DNA of 64,000 nt from Todiramphus chloris collaris (GCA_025345505.1 JANVCC010000056.1:1295049-1359048); one strand, 5' to 3'; numbered from the stretch's first letter, positions 25,287 through 39,044 are shown. A program made the numbers and translations. Notes: a model not told the origin generated them from the sequence alone.

Positions 25287-26587
25287 GTAAAAAATATATA
25301 GGAACTTATCCAGGCTTTTTATTTGTGCTGAATTTCATTTAAAAAACCAATCATCATTATTTTGCATAAATTGCATATTTATGATGCCAGGTTTATGCAA
25401 GTCTGTAAACAGATAATATTTCAATAAATCCATAATATTTTAAATACATAAATGCATAAATATATTTTATTTAGGTCCTTCAGTTAGCTCTAGTAATATT
25501 TTAGCCATAGATCAGGACTATATCCACAAAGGATCATTATTTTTTATAAACAATTAATATTACATAGCTGCTGTAAAAAATTTTAAAGGAATTAGACAGG
25601 AAAAAATATTTTCTTAAATATTCTTTCCATTAAAAAGGCAACATTTTTGTTTATCTAGCAATGGCAGAAATAAGAATAGAATACATTAATCCATATAGGA
25701 TAAGAGTGAGTTATCTCACACTGAAACCCTGATTGAATATAGTACAGTATAGCTCTCCGTATCAGTTATTCATTCCTGTCTAAAAAAATCTCTACAAAAC
25801 TTTCTAAGAAATGCTGCTCTCTACTCCATAGTGACTGTCAATTTATAAAAACACCTCAAAAATGAATCAATCTCCCATCTTCACAAATATATTGCTATTC
25901 CAGTCAGCTTACTGAAAAGCCCATGGTTGAACAACAAATATGCTCTGAGGCCAGAATTCATGTCAAACAGCAGCAGACTGACCTCTGCAGAACTTATTTA
26001 TGCACACCCACAGGAACAGCTTCCACTTTTAATGAAGTCTTTAATTAAATGGAGCATTTCTCCAAGTTAATTACTTTATTTCCCGTAATTTCATGTTCCC
26101 ATAAGAAAATGGGGCTTATATGCTATGGCAACAGAAACTCTGCAAAATACCACTAAGAAAAAGAGCACTAGCAAAGTCTTACAGAGTCTAAAAACTAGTA
26201 TTTAAAGCCAAATGTTAAAAGCCTTGCATCTCGCCTATTACGGATTTTCTGCTCCTCACATTTGTAAGTTAGTTTTAATTGTTTGGTACCACACAAAAAA
26301 CTAGTTTTCAACTAGACACCGTATAGCTTCTTTAGGTAGTGCAAAGGCAAAAAAATTTAGGTAAGGTAGTAAATTAATCCTAACACTTCTAATACAACAC
26401 TGTAAGAAAAAAATGGACATTTAAAAATAGTTAGCATTTCTTAGGATTAGATGGACAAATCTACTTCTTTGATTTACATAGTTCATCTATAGATTATGCT
26501 GGTGGTGCCTAACCCATCACCATCACCCCCATGATACAAAGCTGTCTCTAGAGCTTCCAGACCTATTGTGGCATGTTTCTTGAATGT

Positions 26588-26918
26588 GAATCATAGCACC
26601 ATTTAGGTTGAAAAAGACCTTTAAGATTGAGTCCAGCACTGTCAAGTCCACCACTAAATCATGTCACTAAGCACCTCATCTAGACATCTCTGAAATACCT
26701 CCAGGGATGGTGACTCCACCACTTCCCTGGGCAGCCTGTTCCAGGGCTTGACAACACTTTTGGTGAAGAATTTTTCCCTAATATCCAACCTAAACCTCCC
26801 CTGGCACAACTTGAGGCCATTTCTTCTGGTCCTTGTTATTTCGGAGAAGAGACCAATACCCACCTCACTACAACCTCCTTTTAGGTAGTTGTAGAGCGTG
26901 ATAAAGTCTCCATGAGAG
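26588..26918 (-). mobile_element. CR1 LINE fragment with the ORF2 C-terminus
   Basis: About 330 bp, reverse orientation. On the minus strand it encodes the C-terminal end of the CR1 reverse-transcriptase ORF, including [10 protein letters not shown] and [17 protein letters not shown], ending at a stop near 26654. The 3'UTR follows, with AAAGGTCTTTTTCAACCTAA and the ATGATTC end at 26588-26594. The element is 5'-truncated, lacks the endonuclease and catalytic domains, and cannot be active. It lies in CPEB3 sense orientation, about 1 kb past the 57-nt exon. Confidence 0.93.
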
Positions 26919-27488
26919 ATATATTAAGAATTGGAATTTTTAAATGTATTTTTATTTCCCAACATAAACAAAAGCAATAATCTTTCAGTGACTCTCAGCC
27001 CCACACTTTTTCCTCATAATTTAGACAGGACTGGAGACCATGTTTAGACATCTATGTAATGTTTTAAGGAAACCAAGAAAATACTCCATCAGTCAATGTA
27101 ATTGTATGCAAAACTTCTAACAGCTCATACCAACAAGAAGAAATCTGTCTGAAGAGATACCAGAAATTCAAGTGACGAATTTATCACACATACACATGCA
27201 CAAAAGAGGGAATAACAGAGACTGTTTTGCAATATTACCTATATCAAGCATCATGAAGCTTCTATTGAAATACAAAGCAATTATAAATTCAATTTAAAGA
27301 ATCACCAATTCTACCAGTAAGATCAGAGATGACTGGCTTATGAAAATCATTTTAAAAGAGCTCATATGAACGTCTATGCAAATATTATTAGTGTATATAT
27401 TTATGTCTGACTACACAGTTACATAGACATAAATCTGAGAAATACTATTCGACATGACAGTATCAGTCACTAGATATTAACTACTTAC

Positions 27489-27545
27489 TATTAAGAGCCA
27501 TAATATTGTCTGTTCCTGGATGATGGAAGTTTATTCCCATACGCC
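27489..27545 (-). CDS. CPEB3: CPEB3 third coding exon (57 nt)
   Basis: 57-nt exon between an acceptor attgcag|GGCGTATG and a strong donor A|gtaagt, phase 1 on both sides. With the split codon it reads GRMGINFHHPGTDNIMALN, the conserved CPEB3 linker segment just before the alternative B-region. The length is a multiple of three, so skipping keeps the frame. The match to the family peptide is nearly complete, so the call is firm despite the short length. Confidence 0.94.
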
Positions 27546-30500
27546 CTGCAATGTAAATGAAAACTATTTTTAATGTTTTTTATTTCAAAACTTCATTAAA
27601 TTAATTAATATGAAGAACTGCTAAAGGGGATGAAGAGTCAGGATAACCAAATCTTCTGTCTACTGAAGATAACTTCCCAAGAATACACATTTACCGTATT
27701 TAACACCTTTAGCATTATTTACTTAATGTAAAAAAAAAACCAACCAAACAAAAAAAATATCACAAAACAAACAAATTCTTTAATACTAACCCATTGCTTT
27801 TTTATTACATGTACTAGGTGTGTATTACATTTAACCTTTCAAAGTTATACTTCGCTGCAGTTACATCATTTATAGTAGGCTGCAAATAACAAATACAGCA
27901 TTACAAACACTCCACTTCGTTGGTAAAAATAAATCACTATTTTCCACACTACCTGTGACTGACACCAAACGCTCCTGAGTTAACAGATCACTGGAAACAG
28001 AGCGCTTACCCTGCTTTCAATCAAGGCGTTTCAGTCTTATATGCTCTCTGTATCTCTAGATTCATGGTTAAGTTTGTGAGCTAAGGAAGCAGGCAGTTTA
28101 AATTTCTTCACTATGCTGGCATAAAAATATGGGAGCTCAAGACCCATCACTACACCGAGGAATTGAGATAATCATTAAGTTCCTGTACTTCTGCAAAACC
28201 AAGTTTTAACAAATAAGCTTTGACAAAGCAGAACTAAAGTAAATCTTTAACTTATTGACAGGAATTTAAAATGTTGGTAAAACCTTCTATTTCCAGTGAC
28301 AGAGACTGCTGTGCTGCAATTAAATATCCTTTCTGAACAGACACAACGTGAAGTTTCAGTACACTTTTGAAACCAAGTCACAGGCAGTTTAAGATAAGCA
28401 AATATATATATTTTCTTCACATTATAATTTTCTCATTCTTTCAGAAAAATGCTTTACCACAATAAGACTACAAAGCAGACAGCACCTCCAAAGAGAAGCA
28501 GGGGCAGAAGAAAGGTGAAATAAAATTTCCACTTTCCAGTTCGTTGAGCAAAGCTTCTGAAAAAGTTCTTTATTAACTACTTCAGATTTCCTAATCACAG
28601 ATGTAATTCTCTTATACATATTTTCATATTAATATAGCAGTGCAGGAACATTAAGGCAGCCGTGATTTCAGTTAGCGTAAGCTTGTGCTAAAATATTTCA
28701 GAAATTTTGCCAGATTGACATTAATTCCCTTTTCCTTAACAGCATATTAGTGAGCATGAGGTTACAGGTAATACTTGTAAAAAGAAAAGGTGTATATAAT
28801 CATCTGTACTTGTAAACTAAAACTTGTCATGGAAAAAAGGGAACTGCCATGGAAAAAAAAACCTAGAGTAAAATTTGAATGCATAATGCTTGGATGGGCC
28901 CTTATCTTTTCCTTTCCTGAAGCTGAAAGTCTGCTGTTTGACCAGCTTCAGAAATAGAATCCTATCTGTGACATCTGGGTTTGTTTTTTTCCTCCCTCTA
29001 GGCTGTCACTGGACCAGGTGCTGCTTGTGTGACATTTTGTCACCTGCCCTTGGCCTGCTATTTTTAAACAGTTCCTGTCAGCTATCTTTTAAGAGGAGCA
29101 GAAAATACAGAGCAGCACAAGCAGGAGGACATATTCTCACACTGAGCTAAGCAACAGTGCATATTCAGAGGTCCCCAAGTGCAACTCTGCAAATTAATGG
29201 TGTACTTTCAAAACACACCTGTATTAAAAGCATTCAAACCAGACTGGTAATGCACCAATCATAAGACAATTACCTACTAATAATTATATAGCCTTTCACA
29301 TTAACTATAACACTTCAATATCTTGCTGTTTGAAGCGAATTATTCAGTTGAAAAAGAGGCCATATGCAGATCACAAAACTGTGTAATTATCTAAGGAACA
29401 AGAAGGAAGCACAAAAAGGAAATTATAAACTTATTCATTAAAAGGTACAATGTAAAACTGAAATGTAGTTAAGAATATGTACTTTCAAGGACATATTTGG
29501 GTTAAACACAGAAGTGACTATCAGAAAACAACTGCTTTTAAGAAAAGCACATGTATGCTACCTTGACCTTTATGATTTCTATATAAGTACACATTTCTAA
29601 TTATAGTTTTTAGATTAAATGTTGAGATAAAATTTCTACTTTTCAAGAATCCTAATCACAACAGGCAGAAAGACAGAGAAGGCACAGAAGTTTTGGACTC
29701 CAGCAATTCACTGAAGCCATAAATAGGAACCCTCTCAGTAACAACATCCCCAGTACTTGTACTCGGTGTACATCTGCCATTTTCAGTTTGCTTGTCTTGG
29801 TTTCAGAACTATCTACTAAGCATATTTTCAATTACATGCGTTTATGACACACAGTTATATTACTGCAGTTAGGCTGCAACAATAATCACTCTTATGTAAG
29901 TCTTTTCAATTTTTAATTAAAAAACTAAAAGAAAATAAAAATTCCAGATGTATACTTCTGTCTTTAAAAATCTCAAGAGTATAAACAAGGGTTTAATGAT
30001 TCTTCTATAACCCCGGGCTGTTCTTTTGCATATCTAATGTCATTAAATTCCTTAAATTCTCTCTTGTAACAGCATTTGAAGACACTTTTCTGGCTGGACT
30101 GCGTAAGTGCTCTGTGGCATGTCCATTATCATGCTTGTCAGGGCAGAGAGCCCAATTCCTTCTTCCAGCAAATCACAAGTACGTGCATCGTCTCTTCTGT
30201 ATTATATCAGAAGGAAGATGTTACATGGAATCTAACTTCACCTCCTTCTTTGCAGAAAAGAATCATGACTTTAAAACAATTCTGAAGTATTTCTAATAAC
30301 TTAAGGAAGTATATTCTTCCCACATATATGAATCTCTTCATTAATTTTTTTTGTTTAGATAATTTCAAGTTACATGAACAATTCTGAGAAAGAATTTTGT
30401 CCCAGAAATAACAAACTTGGACATCGGGCACAGTTTTAACAGTGTTTTTTAACAGCATCTAGTGCCAGGCTTGCCTGTAGTGGTCCCCTTAATTTGAACT

Positions 30501-32332
30501 TTAAAATCTACTATTTTTAGCAGATATTCAAGCTTATGAGCACAACCTATTTACAACTCAGTGTAAAACGGATCTCATTTCATCTTTGTATATGTGTGCT
30601 GCTATTACCATTATTTTCCCATGTCTGAAACACCAGTGATTAACTAGTTCCAGATTTATAACTATTGTTTTTTAAGAAATTTCTGAATTAATTTTCTCTT
30701 TTTGTTTATTTACTCTTAAGTGCTCTATGGTTTTTTGAACTTGTGAAATCCTAATCATCTTCTGGACATGAACACTCAGTGAAGAGTTTGAGATTACAGT
30801 TACCTACTCTCATCATTTTCACATTACAATCAACGTTCCAAGAAACAATGTTTGTTGGTTATATATTAAGTAAAACTTCTTGCACTGTTACACCACATGG
30901 CCTTCACTAAGATCAGTCACTTATACCAATTCAGCAATTGGTATTTGGGATAAGATTTGCTAGAAAATAGAAAAGCAAGCCTGCTTTTGACCTGTCCTGA
31001 ACTTACTGGGAATGAGAACTTCCTCTCACATAGTTCTTAAGATCAGTGTTGATATCAATTACAAGTTCTGAATAGAGACTCCAGTGGCAAGGTCAAATGA
31101 AACTGGCAACAGTACTAGGTCTGCTGTACTTCCTCAGTAATAATGCCTCCTTTATCGTTCTTATCCCTTCTATCAAAGTTGGTGCCAACAGAAGGCATTA
31201 CAGAACAGCAACAGTTATTTGGATTGATAGATAGCAAGTGGGGCAGAGCAAGGCTTAGACACAGAAAAGTGCAAAAAGCAAGGCAAGGCCAGTATTCCCT
31301 CAAACATCTGAAAAAGATTATTTTTACCTATATTTATTTGGGTTCTAATTTACAACACAACTTAACACTCCCACACACATCCACACCTAAGTTCCACCAT
31401 GAGTCTTTGTTCCATGACTCACAAATGGCCAAAAAGCATGAGGCGTGTGTGTATATATAAATACTGCAATCATTTTTACCATACTAGACCTCAGACCATT
31501 CTCTTTCCTGTTCCCCAAAAACAGACACCTGAAACTGATGCTACAGTAATTCATACATGCCCAAAAAATTCCAAAAGTATGAACTGTGTAAGGAAGGGTC
31601 TGCACCTTATTATTAATTATAAAAATAAAAAGCAACTCCCCAAAGTAGTTTATTGTTTGTTTTTTCTTTTCCCTGTCCTCCTCCTTTTTTTTAAGTCTAC
31701 CTGACACTTGTTCACACCCATAATTTAAACACCTACTTAGGACTTACCTATCTTTTATTATTGTTTGCCAGAAAGGAAATATGAAGAACTGTTAATGTGT
31801 TTACACGTATGTATTTTTACTGTGCAAATACATATTGTAGCAATGTAAAGAGAAGTGTATAATTATGAGCTATATGTATCAGTAATAAAGCTTGCTGATA
31901 GTAATTTCTTTCTGTCACTGATTAAAGAAATATATACCATCAATAGAGAAAACAACATATAACAGCATATACAAGGAAATTCACTCTTAATAAGTGAATT
32001 ACATTGTCCCAATAAAACACAAAGGTCTTGAGTGTATTTAAGTAATGCAAACATTTTTAGCTAGAAAATTGTTGTATTTTCTTTTTATGTTCATCGATCC
32101 CCGCTTTTGAAATACTACTGATTTGAAACTCAGCTTTGCTTGTAAGGGGTAGACAACAATATGTACACATATACCCATTCCACATGTAGTTCCAGAACTG
32201 TACTCAAAAGAGCAATATTGGTATTATTGGTGAGTTTGGAGGAATAAAATAAACCAATACGAAAGCAGAGTTCTCCAGTAGCAACCTATGCCAAAATATA
32301 CAAAACCCTCAAAAGAACAGGTAAGTGAGAAG

Positions 32333-32430
32333 AAAAAAACCAACAAAACCAAAACAACAAAACAAAACAACAGGGAAAAAAAAAACCAAACCAAAAAAAA
32401 CAAACAGAAAAGGAAAGCAACAACAAGAAA
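32333..32430 (+). repeat. A/C-rich low-complexity tract
   Basis: About 100 nt of AAAACC/AACAAAAC units with a few G. Same type as the tracts at 11.2, 35.2, 40.3 and 45.2 kb. Confidence 0.88.
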
Positions 32431-33055
32431 CACTTTAGGTCTCTGTGAGGTTGGCCTTCAATAGTTCAATGAAAAAAATGGAAAGGGAAGAAAAAAATTG
32501 GTGTCTGTATCACCACTCCTTGAACTAAACAAAACATACAAAATAAGACATCAATACTGCCCCAAAACAGATTCAGCAGGTCAAAGACAAGGACTTGCTG
32601 ATTGTTAGCAGAAAATTAGGAAATATGATAATACCAAGGCATCATTTAAGAAAGCATGTATTTTCATATGAGAAATATGAACCATTTAATGGTCATATTC
32701 TGTATTGGGAAAAAAAAAAAAGATTTTCTTAAATAAGCAGTTTCAAAAGCGTACGTTTCCTTTAAAAGGGTTAGCTGGGGTGGCCTAATTTTAAACACAA
32801 AAAGATTTGCAAACACGTCTGTCTGCTCACTCCAGTTTTCATGTGCCTTTACAGAAAGGTGTCTGATGAGCATGGAGATTTTAAGTAGTACTCTTACCGT
32901 GCACTTCCTTTTAATGAAAGTGTTGCAAAAATCTCTTAACTGGGTGGCATCATTTATGGGACTGAGATGACAACATTTGCTCTATTTGCACAACCTTTGT
33001 GTTCAGCTACTGACTGCAAACACAAACATGATCTATTCACCTTCACTTTTCTCAG

Positions 33056-33180
33056 GTCCTGTGGCAAGCCTACTGCATTGCTTACAGAAAGCTTAAGAGC
33101 AATTAGAGCTGAACAAAATCTGCTGGCATGTTTTGAATCAACCGAAGATGAAGATGGAAAAGTAAAAGTCCATTCTATAT
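33056..33180 (+). other. Candidate internal exon on the opposite strand
   Basis: 125 nt between cttttctcag| and |gtaaga. The frame gives SCGKPTALLTESLRAIRAEQ and then an acidic FESTEDEDGK stretch. G in first codon position is high. Unidentified; no phase-compatible partner found. Confidence 0.22.
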
Positions 33181-35237
33181 GTAAGACAATATTGTAAATG
33201 TTGCATATAATCTTCAAACACTGATGTCAAACCTTATAAACAACACAGTTAAAGGTAAATAGGATATCTTAAATTTTACCTAGTTTTCATATGACCTGAT
33301 ACAGTCTTCACAATAGTTAAATAGTAACCCCAGTAACTTCAGTTTTCTGTTGTGCAAATATATGGGTGTCATTCATATTAAGTATTGAAAATCAAATTAA
33401 GAAGTTTACCCAGAGTTCTACCTCTGAACTATTGTATATAGGTATTCAAAGTCTCAGCCTGAGAACAGCAAATGCTAAGTCAGAGGGCATGTATATTCTA
33501 CTCAAATGTTATAACAATGTATTTGTTACAACAAATATTTATGTATCCTCCTACAGAATGACAGGCATTAAAGTTACTTTTAATAAAGTCTCCTTGTATG
33601 CCTGTGGTCTCCAAATACTCATACTTGAAGATGTGTCACACTGATACTCTATAAAAAACTCAGAATTTTTGTCAGTTGCTATTTGCACATTACAAAGTTT
33701 GTTCCCTGATTTAGGATAGAACCCAAATACTACACTTATCAACTGTAACAGTAAATTTAAAATAAATATTTTGAAGAGACATGATTTCTCTCTTCAATTT
33801 TACTTTTTTATTCAGTTTCATGACCTGTCGGTAGCACATGTGCATAGCATATGATCTAACACAGCTGAAATATATTAATTATTTAAAAATAGAACAAAGG
33901 CAGCTGCCAGTTAGAACTGATCAAAATTTTTTTTTATAGATCAGAATGCCTCTGTGTTGTAATGTAATAGTTTGACGTGGATAAACATATTGCAACAGGG
34001 ACATGTTACACCATAGACAGGAGACACTTTGATGTAGGAAAGAAATATTTTAGTCAGTAATAAGTAGCATCTACCCATAGGTATTCTGATAATTCAGTTT
34101 TGTCCTACAGCATTAGGTAGAAGCATTATGTAAATACCAACAGGTATATACATATACACACACACTCTGCAGGAATATCCTCTCCTCATTAAAGCAAAAC
34201 TCTCTCTCATGTGTTTGCAGTGTATAATATATTTTACAGGTAACACAAAAAATAAGATGACAGTTCAGGAAAAACATCTTGAAAGACATTGCACACTTCT
34301 CTCATGTAGGCCTGGTTACAACTGACAGCAGGAACAGCAAGATACCCTTGGCCATATACAGTAATTCATCTTTAACTAGAAGAATCTTAACAATTCTTTT
34401 ACTGTATTTTTTTTCCTCCTTTTTGAAAGAAGAACAGGATTTACAATTATTGACTGAAAGAAGAAAAATGCAGAAGCTGGTCCTGATGGCAGAGGAAGCA
34501 GATAAGGAAGTCTAACTGTCTTGGGACAAAAGAAATTCAGACTTCATTTTTTTTAAGTTTACATTTGCTAAATCTCAAAGCATGAAAATGACGAACAATT
34601 TGTAGTTACAGTCTCCAGACTATGAAGACAGAAAGACAGGAATATACAGCAGGGTACCGTGCCTGGTAGGAAAAGCTGAGAAAAAGAAATCCGTTTTAGA
34701 CAGAAAGAGTGACAACTGACACTGAACACTTTCTTCCAAGACTGTGTTCAAGATAAAATGCAATACAGATTGATAAACTGGTAATTAATCCAAGTCCAGA
34801 AACATCAGAGCTAGGTATCAAATCTCTCTTACAGTGAGAAACAGCTAAAAAGAACTAAGTGACCCTAGCTCTCCTAGCTGAAAAGCACTAAGCCAACCTG
34901 CCAATCAGACTGAGTTAGATGCTCACTCGATGTAATTCAATATTGCAAGACTAAGAAGCAGTTAGTTTCTGCTGGACTAACAATCCTTCAGCCTCCTCTT
35001 CCACACCCTCAAAAAAAAGTCACTTAATCACATGCCCTCACAAGGCAAATTGCTTTAAAATGCTTTAAAACAAGTAACCTGCTTTGGTGACCTTTAAATA
35101 AACTCAATTTCCATGACCTGCAGGATGTTTTATTGTACCTCAGGTTCAGAGAAGGTGTGAAGCTTTAACTACTACAAACAGTAAATTGTCACCCCCAGCT
35201 TCTTCACTACCTCCACTGACCAATAGACACGTGGCTG

Positions 35238-35325
35238 GAAAAAACCCAAAAACGAACAAAAAAACCACCCACACAACAAAACATATCACCAAAAAACAAA
35301 CAAAGAAAAATAAAAAATAGCAAAC
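35238..35325 (+). repeat. A/C-rich low-complexity tract
   Basis: A and C units with sparse G/T (AAAAACCCAAAAACGAAC, ACAAACAAAG). Intronic, about 1 kb from the 160-nt exon. Confidence 0.85.
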
Positions 35326-36337
35326 CCCAAACCTCTGTACACAGAAAAATGGTGAAAAAGACACAAGACTTAGGCCAAGAAAAAAATATTCTTCCACATG
35401 TAACATATAAATGGGAAAGGGGCCACAGGAGGCAATTGTGACATCAGAAAAGTACGTACATAAGCATATAAACACCGGCACAGGAAATGACATACATAGC
35501 TAAATTTCTCCTCTATCATGTTCCCTCTTTATCAGTCCCAGTGTCCTGACAATACTTCCACTGTATATGGCTTGCTATTAGCGTCAGTCTTTAAAGTCGG
35601 CAAGAACGCACGTGAGCAAGAATGTGTACTTATTTTTAAACTTAACTAATTTAAGATTAAGACAGAGGAGTGTGCAGGTCAATCAGAAATGTTTATTCAT
35701 TGAAATGCTGCCACAACATTTCACTATTCAGTATCAGCTAAGTATTAGAAATTATTTCATCTCCAGTGCTACACCTGGTAGAACAAACACAGTTTAGCAG
35801 CACAAACAATCAAAACTTTGCTGGAACTTATCATCTAATAGCTTTTGGTTCCCTTTAAAAATCTGAAATCCAAATTAAGATCCTTTCACATATTTTTTTT
35901 TAAACAAGAAACCTGAAACAACTGTGGAGAGTAAGCTTGATACAGTGGTTGTTTTAGAACCCTGTATACTAACTAGTAGTCCAAAAATAAGAGCGGTATT
36001 AACTTTGAGTAAGAAGTAGAACATAACAATTAGACTCCAGCTGCCCTATGCATTTTCTGAACTGAGTGACTAAAGCAGGAGACCCAATTGTGTGATTTGC
36101 TGATACATAAAACTAAGTTTTGGAAATGCCAGTTAGATAATATTATGATTGTGCACTTACACTAATGTATACACATTTCACCTTATCTTCCTACTGTAGA
36201 GATTATTATCTTAAGATGGAAAACCAGAAGTTTTACGTAACTGACAACTCATTCATTAGCAAAACATTTATAGCAATACTGAAAAGCTGATTTTTGTTTA
36301 AACACCAAGCAAGCATGGACATATGAATATTCCTAAC

Positions 36338-36497
36338 CTGTAAAATGATTCCTCCACATTATATCAGCGAAACTCATTGGTGGGCCACTGGGAGGGTAGT
36401 GTTTACCTTTCAGAGGCTCATGATCAGTCCTTATCATATCCATTAAGGAATTTTCCAAAGAGTGCAAGTTAAAAGTGTCATAGGGCCTATTCCGGTC
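36338..36497 (-). CDS. CPEB3: CPEB3 second coding exon, with alternative donor
   Basis: 160-nt exon, phase 0 in and phase 1 out, encoding residues 301-353 plus one base. The acceptor is ttcttctag|GACCGG and the donor is CAG|gttagg. The peptide begins DRNRPYDTFNLHSLENSLMD and ends in a Trp-Arg-Asn-His-Phe block, matching the CPEB3 linker as I recall it. An internal donor, AAAG|gtaaac at 36406-36405, would end the exon at 36407 and remove exactly 69 nt (23 residues, GKHYPPSGPPMSF onward) in frame. The same 23-residue alternative segment is known in mammalian CPEB3. It lies between the disordered N-terminal domain and RRM1. Identity is certain; use of both donors is inferred from the sequence. 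Confidence 0.95.
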
Positions 36498-38944
36498 CTA
36501 GAAGAAAAAAAACACAATAAAGGAAAGAAAGACTGTTACAGAAAAAAATCATTTTCTAACACAGGCTCTTTTCTTATCTTATAAAATTCCAACATCCAAT
36601 TCTATCTTTCTTCTTGATAAAAAATTTTATATTACCAAAAAAACCCAAACCAAACAAACAAAAACAGTTGTTAAAATGATAGCCTTATTTTGCAACTTCT
36701 GCTTTCACCAGTGTAGAGGCTTTTTACTACTTCTCAAAATATACATACAAACAATAGTTAAACCTAAACATTATTATTTAAATAACAACTTAGAAATAAA
36801 GCAGTATTAATATTTACACTGTAGAAGTGGAAGTGTTTTTTAAAATCTCTACATTTTTAAAAATCTCTAACAATCAGAGATTTTTACTTTACAGCTTCTT
36901 CATCTGCCTTCTATCAGTGATACCTTATCAACAGAGTAGAAGCAAGCAATGCTCAAGTTGCCAGCAGGTACATTTATTCCAGAAAATATTAAGCAATTCT
37001 TCAAATGTTTAACATAAATCTTACAGGTTTAATGAAAATACACTAGATGCCAGACAAAAGAGCAAGACAGCATATGCAACACTTTCACAACAGGGCATTC
37101 AAAAACTTCTGTAACAGTTGGTTTGTATTGTTTGAGTCTCATTTTGAATTCACTGTAGTTCAGCTTCTGGGGTTTTTTTAAGTAAAATGGAAAAAGAAGG
37201 AAAAAACCCAAACAAAACCAACAAAACACCTTTGACAGGCCTATTCAAACAACCAGTTTCAAAGTTCAGGACCAATCTTATGGAGGAAAAAATCTACCTA
37301 TGCCCATGTGTCTCAAGTACAGTACACAATGGGACAGCAAAACAGAATAGCCCCTTGTAAACAACTTCTAAAAACCATAAATTTTCTTATTCTTGGAAAA
37401 AAAAAAAGCACAAGTATGTAAAAGTAGGGGGTTTTTGTATACTATATTATGCTACCATTAATAGAGTGGTATAACATTCTACTATGCAAACTGAAACTGT
37501 TATTGTAATATGTCCCCAAAATTCCCAGAACAATGTTTTTCCACAGTCTGGTTACTAGAAGATCGTTCTCCTTGCTTGAAAGAGTAAAATTTCAAGTCCT
37601 CAGAAAAGCAGCACCTGTATCCATAGAAGATGTAACAAAAGTTTTGACTCGCTAAGTATTATTTTCCTTCAACCCTCTTTTTTAGGTTGTCTTTAAATAA
37701 AACTCAAGGAGATTATGAGTTCACAGGTATAATTAAGCTTTTTTTCCTGTTCTGGAATTCAAATAAATACATGTTACTAAAAGTTTGCTCTTACAGAGAG
37801 CTCTGAAATATAGATGATCTTACTGCCAAAAATCTCACATTCCCAGAGTCTTCCTACTCTAAACTGAAGATCCAACTTCCCTTCTCCAATGTGCTAATGT
37901 CGTATTTTCTCCAAGTGGAGTAACATTATTTTCTTTACACATTTATTTCATCTGTTGACCATTTTTTTTGGCAGTAAAACATGCTGTCCAAAGAACAATA
38001 CTTGGTTTCCATTAGAATCTATACTAAACACTTAAGTTCAAAAGAGCTCACTGATTTTCATTTTTTTTATTATCAATGATTTTTATGTCTTATACAGCTG
38101 CTTAGCATGCCCGTATTTGTATATTGTATTTAAAAGAGCACTTGTTCACCTATCCAAGTGTATCAATACCTATGGAATATAAAATAAAATTTATGTCCCG
38201 GAAATCTAAAATAGAACTTGAGAGAAAAAACAATACCCTGAAATCACTTTTTCCTAACAGAAAATTCTATTTTGGTGGAAACAAAGCACTGCTTAGTAAT
38301 AAGTAGGAGAGAAGATTTTTTTTTTATATATGCATTTCCTTAAAAGAAATGTAAGGCTAGATTGAAAAGTGTATCTTGGATGTAAAAAATGTAATTTTTT
38401 TAGTGACATGTTAGTAACTTGATTAAACAGGGCCTATATCATTCCCGCAAAGTAAGAATTATAGTTGTCTTTTTTTATTTGTTTCTTTTAAATGCTTGTA
38501 CTATGAATACATAAGAAGGTCAGGTGTTACACTACTGAACTATGGCATACTTAAGACAAAATATGAAAGCAAACATACAGCTTATATCACAAATAAGGGT
38601 GGGGAAGTATTTTTCAGTCACATCAGTCCCTTGATCTGATTTACTATACAGCTGCTAGAGAGCTGAGCTGGCAAAACCAACACTGGCAAGAGAGCAAAAG
38701 GGTAGGACTGCTGCTTTTGCTACAATGATAGCTTATTTCAGCTTTAAGCATTCCCAAGATTACAGTCTTAGAGGTCAGAAGGGGTGAGTTCAAAAGAGGA
38801 CATAGCCTACAAAGTGAATTTGTCTTTTATTAACATATGTATGTTATATTTTACGTATGCTACTATAGCAGCAAATCCCTAGGAGGTCCTGCTTTGTTCT
38901 AAAACTTCCCATGGAGCTGTGCACATGGACGCGTGAAAAAAAAA

Positions 38945-39044
38945 NNNNNNNNNNNNNNNNNNNNNNNNNNNNNNNNNNNNNNNNNNNNNNNNNNNNNNNN
39001 NNNNNNNNNNNNNNNNNNNNNNNNNNNNNNNNNNNNNNNNNNNN
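38945..39044. other. Assembly gap (100 N)
   Basis: Exactly 100 N, the usual placeholder for a gap of unknown size. The left edge is a run of A and the right edge is GAGAAAAA, so a purine- or A-rich low-complexity tract probably broke the assembly. It lies deep in the first large CPEB3 intron and interrupts no known exon. Confidence 0.98.

Larger units (their letters stand above)
14346..27488 (-). other. CPEB3: CPEB3 intron upstream of the microexon
   Basis: 13.1 kb AT-rich intron between the 57-nt exon and the microexon. It carries all three CR1 fragments (near 18.5, 19.1 and 26.6-26.9 kb), a (CA)n at 16523-16538, a T/G-rich tract at 24904-24952, three short perfect inverted repeats (18095-18120, 22531-22557, 24087-24110) and a weak exon-like segment at 25158-25286 (+). 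No other gene recognised. Confidence 0.88.
27546..36337 (-). other. CPEB3: CPEB3 intron, 8.8 kb
   Basis: Intron between the 160-nt and 57-nt exons. It contains A/C-rich tracts at about 27730-27775, 32333-32430 and 35238-35325, and a weak exon-like segment on the opposite strand at 33056-33180. Nothing else recognised. Confidence 0.88.

Noticed and set aside
31143-31707. Overlapping 101-106 codon frames on both strands
   Set aside because: Both strands open in AT-rich sequence with no splice sites or coding bias; expected by chance.
34430-34515. Short exon-like segment (+) after a strong Py tract
   Set aside because: If joined to the candidate exon ending at 33180 the split codon becomes TAA; there is no donor and no independent support.
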